A DNA stretch of 64,000 nt, taken from assembly GCA_035048485.1 (NCBI GenBank), contig CM068580.1, positions 42,583,585-42,647,584 of the forward strand, read 5' to 3'. The stretch comes from Pteria penguin. Lineage: Eukaryota; Mollusca; Bivalvia; Pterioida; Pteriidae. Shown piece after piece: positions 1-11,034 of this stretch. Below the pieces are notes generated by a model that saw only the letters and a program-made list of their open reading frames with translations, was not told where the DNA came from and made no database searches. Position 1 is the first letter of the stretch, and each line of letters starts with the position of its first letter. The translations under genes were made by a program, and so were the position numbers.

Positions 1-149
1 TTGCCTGGATCAGTATGAAAGATATCATAAAAATAAGTCTGACAACGACCTTGGTATTGGGCTTGTGGTGAGACAAAGCTTATCCGTTCTGCTAAATATC
101 AAGTCAGTACCCGATGAACAGGAGAAAGGAATTACGAATGTTATGGTTT

Positions 150-418
150 GTTCGAGTCTCATCTTACGTCACACCAAGATCATATGTACTTATATGGTGG
201 CGGCATCTACTTGACGCAATGCACACTATTTAAACCTTAGCAAACGGACTCATCGAAAGCAATGATGGATTTTTTATGTAGCACGTTTACCGTGATTTTT
301 GACGTCTGTATTTACTGTCTCGTCCAAAAGAGAGGTCACCGACGAGCTACTGGCGATACTCGAACCCTGAATCTCTCAGACACGAGTCAAGTACCTCATC
401 GAATGAGCTACGCCGACT
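150..418 (-). mobile_element. Degenerate tRNA-derived SINE
   Basis: On the minus strand a tRNA-like head (box B near GGGTTCGAGTA) is followed by the SINE body seen elsewhere in this window: the gagacagtaaa-like block, the ggatccctcac/ccgttgc-like block and the gatgccgccaccata-like 3' region. It is strongly diverged and lies just beyond the last visible cadherin exon. Confidence 0.7.
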
Positions 419-532
419 ACTATACGAATGCCATTGTGTAGAAATAAGACTTTATCTACAATTGGATATACTAAATTTCACAATATGGTGCATGGAATCT
501 GTTATAATGGAGTGTATCATATGACGTCATAC

Positions 533-3500
533 CGTATAGTTAATGGTTGTATGACACAGGACAGATATACTCTCGCATGGCTCAGGACATCCAGCAAACA
601 CAAACACTGGTCCAAGATCGTCCGCATCACTAATGGTCAAGTTCACAGTGGTGAATGCAAAATGTCCACCTACATCCTTGTTAAAACAAATTTTAAGAAA
701 ATTTATCTTCATTTCACATATATTCAAAGCGGTCTGTGAAAATACAATCAAGTGAAATCTGAACCAGTAAATTAATATTTTTCCTTCTTATAATGATAGA
801 TTTGGAAAACATCTTCAAACACAAATACAGAATAAAAAGTCTAAAACATTGTATTTTGCAACATATGAAATAAATAGATGAATGAATATTTATTCATTTA
901 TTACAAGCAGTCGTGCCTCCTCAAAATCAACCTCTAGTACAGATAAGAACATATACAAAAGTAATCAGCAGGTATTAAGCTGCTTTATTTCATTTATTTC
1001 ATTTAGAAACTAACCTGTACAGAGACATTAAGCACATAGAAATGTCTCCCATACGCCCTCATCCACTCATAGTCCACTTCTGACGTCAGAATTATGTCTC
1101 CAACATTAGCTTCTGGTATGGCGAATTTACTTCTTCCGTCAAACTGCAATATGTGCAAATTCGCGAAAAAGTAACATATCCGTACACTAGAGACTTGTTA
1201 GTTTATTGACGTCTCGTCAAGATAATTTCACTTATGTATTAAATGTATACATGTATATCTGATATAATACACAGCAATTTCCTTTGCAAAGAATACGAAT
1301 TTTTTTCACGGACCCACCCGAAACACGAGAGATTTTTTTTTCACATGCCAACATTTGCTGGGACACTGAATATCAGTTTTATACGCCCGTCTTAAGACGG
1401 GGCGTGTTATGTTATGGCGTTGTCCGTCCGGCGTCCGTCGTCCGGCGTCCGGAATAAGATTGTCCGGGCTATTACTTCTTCCCCTGCGCATGGATTTCAA
1501 TAATATTTCACAGAATTGTTGCTTAGAACCCTTAGGGTGTGTCATGACCTTAACCCAAGGTCATAGCTCAAAGGTAAAGGTCACAACATGCAAAGTGAGT
1601 AAAACCTTGTCTGGGCCATAACTTCTTCCCCTGTGCATGGATTTCAATACTATTTCACAGATTTGTTACTTAGGACCCAAGAATGTGCCATGACCTTAAC
1701 CCAAAGTCATAAGTCAAAGGTCAAGGTCACAACATGCAAAGTGAGTAAAACCTTGTCCGGGCCATGACTTCTTCCCCTGTGCATAGATTTCAATAATAAT
1801 TCACAGAATTGTTACTAAGGACCCAAGAATGTGTCATGAACTGACCCAATGCCATAGGTCAAAGGTCAAGGTCACAACATGCAAAGTGAGTAAAACCTTG
1901 TCCAGGCCACAACTTCTTCCCCTGTGCATGGATTTTAATAATATTTCACACAATAGTTACGTAGGACCCAAGGGTGTGTCATGACCTTGACCCAAGGTCA
2001 TAGCTCAAAGGTCATGGTCACAACCTGCAAAGTGAGTAAAACCTTGTCCGGGCCATAACTTCTTCCCCTGTGCATGGATTTCGATAATATTTTACAGAAT
2101 TGTTACTTAGCACCTCACTTGTTTTTCATGAAACTTTTACAGAATGCTTAAATAGTGTAGGGGAAGCCACTTTTCAGTTTTGAGCAAATTCCATTTTGTT
2201 GTTACAGAGTTATGGGACTTGGATCTCTTTTTTTGGATTATTACCAAAGAGACCCATGTATGGGGGTAATAAAACCATACGTTCACATTGATTCCGTCCA
2301 AAGTAAGCGACGGGCGTATTATGCCACGCTAGGCATTGCTCTTGTTACTGTATGTTCCGAAAGACAGGACAATTGGGGGCTTGAACATGTGACCTCGTAT
2401 TCCCATGTAATGCACCCTAACAACTGAGCTACTCCTTAAAAATCTCCCGATTTGAAACACTTAAGTAAGTACATTGTATGAGTATTTTAAAAAGAAATTA
2501 TGGATACAGTATATTCAAAAGAAACTTGAAAACTAAGTCATCCAGAGGGAAGTCGAGTGTATTCTATGATGTAAAAGTATAAGCTCATTGATTTCACGTG
2601 GCAAAGGCCAAGTGAATAAAAATTGTGAATAAAGTGTGAAAGTATATACTCTTACCTCTGCAATCATATATGGTTGAAGTGTATATATTTTTGTAGGATC
2701 TGAAATCACGTCATTATCTCCTACGGATTTGCTTAGACTGAAAACTATTGTCCCAATCTCTAAATCCTAAATTAAATAACAAAATATACATATAAAGTAA
2801 ACGGGTTTTTTTTTTCAGACAACGCAAAAATAAATTTAATTCATCTGATGTGCAGAATATCGAAGTATTCTTTTATCGTTTGTTTATTATGGGAGGGTGT
2901 ATCTAGCCAAGCAGGGAACGCTTACTCCTCCCGGTCACCCAAGTAAACCTCTGAATTTCAGGAGTCAATGGAGGTTGTTTGTGATACATTGATTGCCAAA
3001 GTCAGATATCACTAATTACTTTAATATTTTCATCGTAATTTTTATTGCTTGATTTCTAAAACGGGGTCATTGTTTTTGCAATGATTCCCGTCTATCTTCA
3101 GATTGTTTGATGGGGATGTTGACCCGATAGTATCTACATGTACATGTACCTTTAAATCTACGCAAAGATATAGTATTGAACGTGTGCCTCAATTTTTCAT
3201 CGAAAAGCTATTGTAAAACTTCTTGATTATAGAAATTGGAAATACTAGTAGTAAATTTTCATTTTCATTTTCATTTTCATTCGTAGTAAATTTTCATGTA
3301 TGTTTATATAAATTTTTTGGAAAGTTTATAACAAAATATTCATGTGTATTCTTTACGTATATTTACTTGATTTACATTGGGGAAATTCAATTGCAATAGC
3401 TAAATCTAGTTCACTTACTTCGATTGATTTTTCTTATAAAAATATCATTTTAAGTAAAAGTATCTTATCTTTTCAAGTTTTTAGACTTTTATTCATCATT

Positions 3501-6500
3501 TAATAGTGATATTAGAAAGTTATGATTGCTTCTTTCTATCTATTTTGTATAAGGTGGTTTTTATCACCGAACTGTAATAGTGAACTAGTTGAGACATGTA
3601 TGTGAATGCTATTTTTTGATTGGGTTAGATATAAATAATGGAATTTCGCTGGTTTATCTATGCTCATTTAAAGGGTATAGTCTAGATACATGTATATCAA
3701 TTTATTGTATCGTTTTATAGGAATAGATAGATGGGAATCTTAGGTACATTTTTGTCTGAGAATGTGGTCAACAATCCACTCAAGAAGCCTGGTATTCTAT
3801 CACAGATATGATGATATGTACAATAAAATTCATTTGTAAAAATGGCAGCTACTTAGTGTTCTCCTGCTATAAGCAAACGACAATATTGGTAAATGACCCG
3901 ACTACGTGTAATATCAGTACTTTGATATTGTAAATAGTAACAAAGGTCATAAGCATGTAAGTGTATTGCGAACATTGATGTTCTTTGTGTATCTTTTACC
4001 GTTAAATATCTTACAGAAATATAGACTTTTAAAAGATGACAGGATTTAGAATGTTTTGGATAAATTACCCACCTCGCTCACGGTTGTTGTAAATGGAGAT
4101 CCTTTAAAAAATGGAGAAAATTCATCAACCGGGGAGATAATCAAGTCAGATTCGTAGACCTAAAATGAATAAATGGTACATATCTGAATAAATATTTGTA
4201 TAATTATTTTTTCATAACAACACGTGATTAACATGATAGAGTTATTCATTATCACAGGCATTTCTACTTCGCCTATCGAATAGGAAAAAGAAGTAATTAA
4301 GGTGCATCATGTTATATTCAGTTTGATAAAGGAAGGTAAACGATTTCATATCCATAAAGCATGAAGCTAACAAAACTCTATCAATCAGAAACAAAGCAAT
4401 ACGGAACGCACACTACATCAATATGATACTTTTGCATTACAAGCTATCAAACTAAAACTTCCAAAAAAGTTAAATACTTTTAGAGAAAATATAGATCATC
4501 AAGTGAATTTAGAAAAACTGAACGGATAAGTACAATGAAAAAAGTTGCACGAAATAAGTTCAAAGTTCCTGTAGAGAATGTAGTCTGAATCGGACGGTAT
4601 GGGGAAAAAGCAGACGATCAATTTTTAAAAATGCAAAGGGCGTATGATAATTGTCACTATAGCATGAAAACCACCGCCGTGGAAAATACGTCATTCTGAC
4701 AGTTTGTCGATCATCAGGATGACGTATTTTCTCGCCAGTGTTAAGCAGGAATATCTCGCCAGTGTGTGGCAGGAATATCTCGCCAGTGTGTAGCAGGAAT
4801 ATCTCGTCAGTGTGTGACAGGAATATCTCGCCAGTGTGTGGCAGGAATATCTCGCCAGTGTGTAGCAGGAATATCTCGCCAGTGTGTAGCAGGAATACCT
4901 CGCCAGTGTGTGGCAGGAATACCTCGCCAGTGTGTAGAATATCTCGCCAGTGTGTAGCAGGAATATCTCGCCAGTGTGTAGCAGGAATACCTCGCCAGTG
5001 TGTGGCAGGAATATCTCACCAGTGTGTGGCAAGAATATCTCGCCAGTGTGTGGCAGGAATATCTCGCCAGTGTGTGGCAGGAATACCTCGCCAGTGTGTA
5101 GCAGGAATATCTCGCCAGTGTATAGCAGGAATATCTCGCCAGTGTATGGCAGGAATATCTCGCCAGTATATAGAAGGAATATCTCGCCAGTGTGTGCCAT
5201 TTCCAAGTACTACTACCAATGATACTATTACCAACATTGTTACAGTATGTTGTTTGCATCCACATTTTCAATGCATCTGGCATGCACGGATCCAGAGGGG
5301 TGGACCAGGGGTCTGGACCCACTCTGAGATTACGCGAGTATTACATTTCTTGTTATTTTCCAATGTGAAAAAATTTCCACACAAAATCATGGTTGGATCC
5401 CCTCTCGAAAAATTTATTGAGGTACCCCTTTCGACAAAATTTCAAGAACAGCGCATGCCTAGTGCGTAGATCATACAACACTAGCAGGGACACGTCTTCA
5501 AACATTTCTAAGCCGGCGTGGTCTAGTGGTATCGCTCTCGCATCCTGATCTGAAGGCCGGGGTTCGAGTCCCGCTCTGGTCATGCCGGTGTTCTGTCTTT
5601 CGGATGAGACAGTAAAAACCGAGGCCCCGTGTCGTGTTATGCATGGCACATTAAAGATCCCTCACTGCTTCGGGTGGGTCCGTTGCAAAGATCAAAATTT
5701 GTATGCCCCGCATCAGGCAGATGCCGTCACCATATACGTGAAATATTCGTGGTGTGACGTTAACAAAAATCAATGATCAGTCAATCAATCAAACATTTCT
5801 GAAGACATATTTGATATTTGTCTGCCATGTTCCCAAGAGAGTGCGTGTTCGATTTACAAGCATTTAGTATGTTTTACCTATTTGTTATTTTACTTTACGA
5901 TATTCTAACTTACCTCATCTTGACATGTAAATTGTAGAGGCAATCCTTGTACACTGCCCTGGAATTGAAACAGCAAGGTTTTAATATGGAAGTTGGTATT
6001 GGCCGGGATAAAATACAGAGGTATTGGAGAACTGATTATGCCTCGGATCAAAGGATCGCTTGTTTATTGTTTTTGTCCCGTTTGTTGTTTGTCTGTCAGT
6101 CAGTAACATTTATTTAATAACTTCTGAATCATATATGATAAAGACTTCACATTTGGCATGTGTACTCATCTAATTTTTTTAAGTTTCACGAAATTTCAAG
6201 TTTGCCTTGAGAGATTTAAAGCATGGTATAAGATGTTCAATGTCATGTCCTAATGAAGTCAACTTTTGATGAAATTCCGTTTTCTCGTTGCGGAGTGACG
6301 ATACTTTGTATGCTAAAATATCCTGCTCAGGTATATACATGTATATCTCACAATAACCCAGATATGCCAGGAAATATCTAAATGATATTGAATACACTAA
6401 ATACCCAGGCAGATTTGTCATCGAGGATATAGTGCTTCACATACTGTTCTTGTTTAATGTGCATTTGGTATACATTTGCAAATATGAAATAAGAAACGAG

Positions 6501-8671
6501 ATGTTGAATCTCATGGACATATAATAGAGTAGGTAAACACAAAGACATCACAAACATATTTGACGATATGGCAGTTGTAGTATCGACTAGAGACGCTCGA
6601 ATGAACTGACAAAGAAAATCTGAGATCATAAAAATAAACAAGCAGTTAGCGAGCTATACTGAATTGTGCATATTTAGATCTAAGATAGATCAAACATTAT
6701 TTTTAAGGAAGCTTACTCTAATTCTACATGTATATGTTTTTCTCTTTCAAGGTTTCTCGAGGATAACTTACTATTGTGACAAAGAGTGCTTCCAGGTCGA
6801 GACTTTTTGTGAGGAACAATGCGGAAGTTCGATTAGCAGACTCGAAGCGGAAGTAGTCTTTGATACGTCGCGCATGTCCGTCCTGGAGCGCTATATCAAA
6901 GTTCACAATGACACCTTCATCGTGTTCGAATGTTATGACCTCAGTGCCTGTGAAAGAACAAATGAGGGTACCATGAATGAAAGTCTCAATATAAATGTAA
7001 AATATATAAACTACATTACATGTATTGAGGTCCTACTTATTTCTACTAAATATATTTAAAGGATTAGATATAAGTGATTATGTTTTATAAGAACGAACGC
7101 CTAACTTTTTGGGTACACATAATTTACAGTTACTAAGTTTAACATAAAGGCATCTGCATAGATTTATACTAAAATGGGCCTAATGTGTAATAAGTTTCAA
7201 TTTTTGAGGATTTTTTCTATTCTTTTATTTGATTGACTTGATAACTATTGTCAATAATTATTTAAGTAACAGATGCAATGTCAGTTTAGCATTAACAACA
7301 GCATACCATGGTGGACATTTATTGACCTTTGAAAAGAGGTAAGACCACATGCTCGGGATGAGCAAAGTTAACGTCACCTACAGTACTGTTTATTCCGCCA
7401 TCAATGCCAGAAAACGAAAACACAACCATTATGATTTTTTAATACAATTTAATAATTTTTTGTGGCTTTGGCACTTTCCGTACAGGGTTGGTCTGCATTC
7501 ACCCTATGCTTTCTCCTCCAGGGCACCTGGTCGCAGGAGATGCTGACTTGGCTACGGCACCTGCTCAACCCTTTGGTTTGCAGGATTCCATGACTATCCA
7601 GAATGGTACGTTGTTGTGAGTGTACTAGTGTCATAAGATTAATAGTTTTCGTAATTTACGTTGTAAATCAACATTCATCATTGACGAATTTCTCAATTTT
7701 ACATGGTTGCTATGCAAGTCGGCACCATAAGGGTAAAGGGCATTGCTCAGTAAGTTTAATTTTCAGAACTTCGTTTTTATTTTATGTGATATTTTTGTTG
7801 TTCTAGTGTTCTTACCTTGACCCTCTGTCTCGTTTATAGTTATATTCTGTGGTAAATCAAGCAGAAAATCGCACTGTCCATTAACTGAAAAAAAACCCAC
7901 ATACTCCATATCAATTTACACTTATCGATATCAAATCATTTTAAAACATAAAATTTTCAATGCTACAACACATACATTAATAAAGGCATGCTGGAGTAAT
8001 TGAATAATTTAGTATAATATCAAGGAACATGTTTGACAACGACTATTGTTCAGATTTCATAAAGTGCAATTCTGTATGAACAATATGTACATGCATAATA
8101 AAGTATCGTTGAATAAAAGAGATTCGTTGTGTAATTTTATAACGACTCCGATTTCACATCAGTACACGTATCATAGTGTAGAACTCGGGCTTTGAGCTAG
8201 CATTAGCATATTCCATTTGTAAAAATTTCACTTATCATTCTGGTCTGAATTTAGCATCTATCGTGATTGAATAGAAAATGACAAATGGGCAAAATCAATG
8301 CGTCAAAACTCATTGTTTTCTTTTAGTTAAATTTGACTTTGATTGCCAGTCAACACAAGTGCGAAGGGTTGTACGTGAAAAGCTGTCGTTGACAGTCGAT
8401 AGTCTCCTTTCAATACATTTACTTCGATTTTCCTCCGTCAGTAAACTCTAGCAGCCTTCATATGGATGAATAATCAATGTCTAGACTACTCCGAAATCTC
8501 CGAACCAAACATAAGACCGGGGTCCGAATTTTCCTTTCAGAGAGATATATTTGTCCAGCCACGAAGCACTTTACCGAAAAGTAAGCCTTAGTTATATTAA
8601 TTAAATTCAATCCTAAAACACTTACCGTACACAAGAAGCACTAATAGCACGATAATCCTTGTAATGCCCAT
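533..8671 (-). CDS. Cadherin-repeat protein, N-terminal part (protocadherin-15/Cad89D-like), 3' end outside window
   Basis: Seven minus-strand coding exons: 8626-8671, 6772-6947, 5914-5958, 4073-4159, 2656-2766, 1015-1143, 533-676. All have GT-AG boundaries and matching phases, giving 246 uninterrupted residues; the last donor at 531-532 shows the gene continues left. The start ATG (8669-8671) has an in-frame TAG two codons upstream and opens a hydrophobic signal peptide, MGITRIIVLLVLLVYG. Cadherin hallmarks: SLDLEA (65-69 region) and EVDYEW (177-182) match the LDxE motif; VSEDLEIGTIVFSL (116-129) is a typical repeat start; SPVDEFSPFF (98-107) and DADDLGPVF (215-223) occupy the DxNDNxPxF linker positions. 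Three cysteines (228, 232, 239) follow the second linker. The DDLGPxF linker and Cys-rich start of the third repeat are what I recall from Pcdh15-type cadherins, so the subfamily is inference. The first linker lacks canonical Ca-binding residues. Expected role: calcium-modulated adhesion at the cell surface. Introns hold SINEs, a Helitron-like element and a minisatellite. Confidence 0.85.
1304..2436 (-). mobile_element. SINE split by a Helitron-like insertion
   Basis: The SINE head (GTAGCTCAGTTG box A, GTTCAAGCC box B) lies at 2347-2436 on the minus strand. Its body (ttcgggtgggtccgtg block) is at 1304-1380. Between them sits the element at 1381-2346, so the SINE is older than the insertion. 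Located in cadherin intron 5. Confidence 0.75.
1381..2346 (+). mobile_element. Helitron-like non-autonomous element, family A, with internal tandem repeat
   Basis: ATACGCCCGTC at 1381-1391 recurs inverted at 2309-2319. A terminal hairpin ATGCC-acgcta-GGCAT (2321-2336) precedes the end at CTCTTGTT. The core (about 1470-2110) holds four to five copies of a unit of about 145 bp rich in TGACCTTGA/TCAAGGTCA. Subterminal inverted repeats, a 3' hairpin and no clear target duplication fit Helentron-type (HINE) elements. No protein is encoded. Confidence 0.7.
4682..4731. repeat. 18-bp inverted repeat beside minisatellite
   Basis: Arms at 4682-4699 and 4714-4731 pair at 17 of 18 positions (GAAAATACGTCAT inside) around a 14-base loop. 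The right arm runs directly into the first unit of the minisatellite that follows. Confidence 0.75.
4729..5198. repeat. 24-bp minisatellite, about 20 copies
   Basis: The unit around ATATCTCGCCAGTGTGTAGC repeats every 24 bases about 20 times, with one shortened unit near 4936. Because 24 is a multiple of three, long spurious open frames appear on both strands. It lies in an intron of the cadherin gene. Confidence 0.95.
5285..5470 (+). mobile_element. hAT-like transposon fragment
   Basis: CACGGATCCAGAGGGGTGGA followed by a block ending gaaaaatttattgaggtac resembles the end of common invertebrate hAT elements (CA-GGCGGATCCAG type). There is no transposase and the partner end was not found, so the call is tentative. 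Confidence 0.35.
5514..5790 (+). mobile_element. Full-length tRNA-derived SINE
   Basis: The tRNA-like head has box A around GTGGTCTAGTGGTATCGC and box B GGTTCGAGTCC. It is followed by the conserved body (tttcggatgagacagtaaaa; ggtgggtccgttgc; cagatgccgtcaccatatac) and a CAATCAATCAA tail. It is the best preserved copy in the window. Confidence 0.9.
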
Positions 8672-9385
8672 GGTCTACACATGCCTATTACATACTGTAT
8701 TTCTCTCTATACAGCCAGAACAGTAATGTTTACTTAATTAATCTAACAAAATTATCATGGTTCTTTTGAATAGATTCTATTGAATTTATCAAAAGTAAAT
8801 AAGTATGTGTTACAAAAAGTATCTGAAAGTTAAAGAGAAACGGAGAAACTTGCACATGCATGTTAAGTGTTAGCATTGCCTAAAGTATAAATTTTTGAAC
8901 GTATTTCTATTCAAACCGTGTTAAAAACGCGAAATACATGCATAACGACATCTTTCCGTTATGAAGTTTATTTATCTGACTTAAATAAAATTTCACATAC
9001 TTTATAATAAGTTTCTTCTCATTGCAATGTTACATTATAAAACGTCTCTTTTCTTTCGTTCACAAAGGAAGTTCTATTTTGTCGATATTGTTGGACGATA
9101 AGAGGTCCTCTTTTACAGAATGTTGAATGATATTCTGGAGTACGATCGTGTACACTGACATCCTTTAACCTTTCTGACAAATTACCTATATAATTTGAAC
9201 ACGACAATTTTTTACGAAATATTTGCAACTGATGCATCATACGAGCAGGAGACGCTAACTCCCTCCGGACACCCAGTCTCATCCTATTTGAGATTTACAA
9301 CTGTTCTAACTGAAACCATCACTGCCTAAAACACCGATCTTCTTTCGTCGAATGTCAAGCACTTTAGCGCAAAATATGGCAATGA

Positions 9386-9432
9386 TGACGTCACGCAAGA
9401 TATGACAAGTCGGACATTTGATTATGACGTCA
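9386..9432. promoter_or_regulatory. Two perfect CRE palindromes upstream of the cadherin gene
   Basis: TGACGTCA occurs at 9386-9393 and 9425-9432, about 0.7 kb upstream of the cadherin start codon and 1.6 kb upstream of AGMO, in the region between these divergent genes. This octamer is the CREB/ATF consensus. Promoter function is inference; the octamer also occurs inside repeats elsewhere in this window. Confidence 0.35.
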
Positions 9433-10067
9433 TAAGTATAACAATCAAAAGTCCGCTAAACATCCATTTGTATGCCGAAAAGCGGATCAGTGTATTTGCA
9501 GTAATTTACCTAGACATTAAATATCGGACATCCAGCAGCATTCTTTCGAATTTGAAATTAATCATTAAATAAAACCTGAAAGCATTCTATTACTACAATG
9601 TAATGATTTTCCCCAAAAGTGCATTCAACTAGAATATGCAATTTGACCGAAAGTAATATACGAAGAAAATCATATGATTGATTGATTTCACACAAAATAA
9701 ATCGTGAAAGAATATTGAGAACATTTCTATTTGAAATGGGGATCCGTTGAAATGTACGTGTATCTTTTTACATGCATCGTATATGCATGTAAATACTTGT
9801 AAATCCGTACAATCCATGAAGGGTTTTGTACATGTATTCTAATTAGTATATCTAATTTACAATATTCACCCCATAGTTAGTGTATATGTTTCTTATACGA
9901 CTTAATACAGCATTACAGTGTTGTTTTCTGATCTCTTCAGTTCTCAAAATAGTTTATTTAAAACAGCGTAACTGTGCTGAAGAATGCGTTCCTTTTGTCT
10001 CATTATGAAGCATAAATTCAATGAATGACATTCCCGGCTTGCCACTTTCTATGAAGTGTGTTTAATT

Positions 10068-10197
10068 TACTATTTCCGCTTCCCGGGTTGCGCCACTATG
10101 TTTAAGAGGTTGGTAGCCTCCTGCTTCCATGTCGCGATATAACTGAGATATTGTTGAAAGCGACGTAAAACACCAATCAACCAACCAACTAACCAAC
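10068..10197 (+). mobile_element. Short SINE (second type), 5'-truncated
   Basis: Matches the 3' two-thirds of the element at 45391-45560: the cccgggttgcgccactatg block, the ctgcttccatgtcgcgatat block and the gaaagcgacgtaaaacacca block, ending in a CAACCAACCAA tail. The tRNA head is missing. Confidence 0.85.
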
Positions 10198-10659
10198 AAC
10201 TATTTTCGCAGTTTTCAATTGGCCACTTGATACAAAACCTGAAGGTGATTTACATGACAGTGTTACATGACAATGTTAAGTTAAATAACAGTACAACTTG
10301 AGATATTTCTCTAACTAAAACCGTTACAGCTTATATTTATAAATTGTGAAATGAACATGCATCCTATAATATAAATTTCTATATTCATTTATAGTACATA
10401 CATATGAACGTTTCATGCATATAATGTACATTGAGTCTGTCTTAAAAGAAATAATAATGATAATAAAAAAAAAAAACCCACATGGACTCCTGGAAAACAG
10501 TGGCGAGACAATGTTCCCGAAAGCGTCAATTGTCTCCTGTTTGTCTTGCCACATCCGCAATGAATATCCAGTACAAACAGATGACTCGAAAATATTTCAA
10601 TATTGAGCACTGATACATGAATATTAGCTACATTACAGAAGCTTATAATTTAAATGATG

Positions 10660-10930
10660 TGTGATGGTATAAACACACCAATAATCTTGCACTTCTATGA
10701 TCATGGCATCTACCTGAAGCAAAGTACAGAAATCTAGACATATACAATGGTACCCACCCCAAGCAGTTATAAGGGTCTTTTATATACCACGTCTACCGTG
10801 ATATGGGATATCGGTCTTTGCTGTCTCATCCGAATGACAGGACATCAACGAACCACTGGAGGAATTGAATCCCAGATCTCTCTGTCTGGAACCAAGGACC
10901 GATTGAGTTACGACCAGATGAACATAAGCA
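10660..10930 (-). mobile_element. Degenerate SINE
   Basis: Minus-strand copy of the long SINE: the tRNA-like head is near 10930-10860 and the body with the gagacagcaaa-like and cgtagacgtgg-like blocks lies below it. It is immediately upstream of AGMO. Confidence 0.65.
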
Positions 10931-11020
10931 AGTAAGTACTGCACTTCAAATACATTACCGGGATATCTCTGAACGGTTAATTTATCTACTGCAGTAGTCA
11001 CTGCTGCACCATTTCCGGTT

Positions 11021-11029
11021 ATGAGTTGA
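11021..11029 (+). other. Minimal upstream ORF before AGMO start
   Basis: ATG-AGT-TGA lies at 11021-11029, five bases before the AGMO start codon at 11035 and in a different frame. If the transcript begins upstream of this point, it is a two-codon uORF that could reduce initiation at the main start. The transcript start is not known from sequence. Confidence 0.4.
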
Positions 11030-11034
11030 CAGCG

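Larger units (their letters stand above)
8672..11020. other. Intergenic region between divergent cadherin and AGMO genes
   Basis: About 2.3 kb without convincing coding exons. It should hold the 5'UTR and promoter of both neighbours. It contains the CRE pair at 9386-9432, a 5'-truncated short SINE (10068-10197) and a degenerate SINE (10660-10930). No TATA box could be assigned with confidence. Confidence 0.6.

Noticed and set aside
4729..5198. CRISPR-like array
   Set aside because: Direct repeats are contiguous without unique spacers and the genome is eukaryotic.
4691..5469. Long repeated open frames (GISRQCVA-like, RNISPVCS-like, TGEIFLLH-like)
   Set aside because: All frames of both strands are open because the 24-bp unit is divisible by three; composition is pure minisatellite with no start context or splice support.
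6664..7059. 131-residue plus-strand frame rich in cysteine
   Set aside because: It is antisense to cadherin exon 2, whose minus-strand reading has acceptor, donor, correct phases and family similarity.
7490..7600. GC-richer segment that might be an exon on either strand
   Set aside because: The cadherin exons on both sides (8626-8671 and 6772-6947) already join in phase, and no family similarity was seen here.
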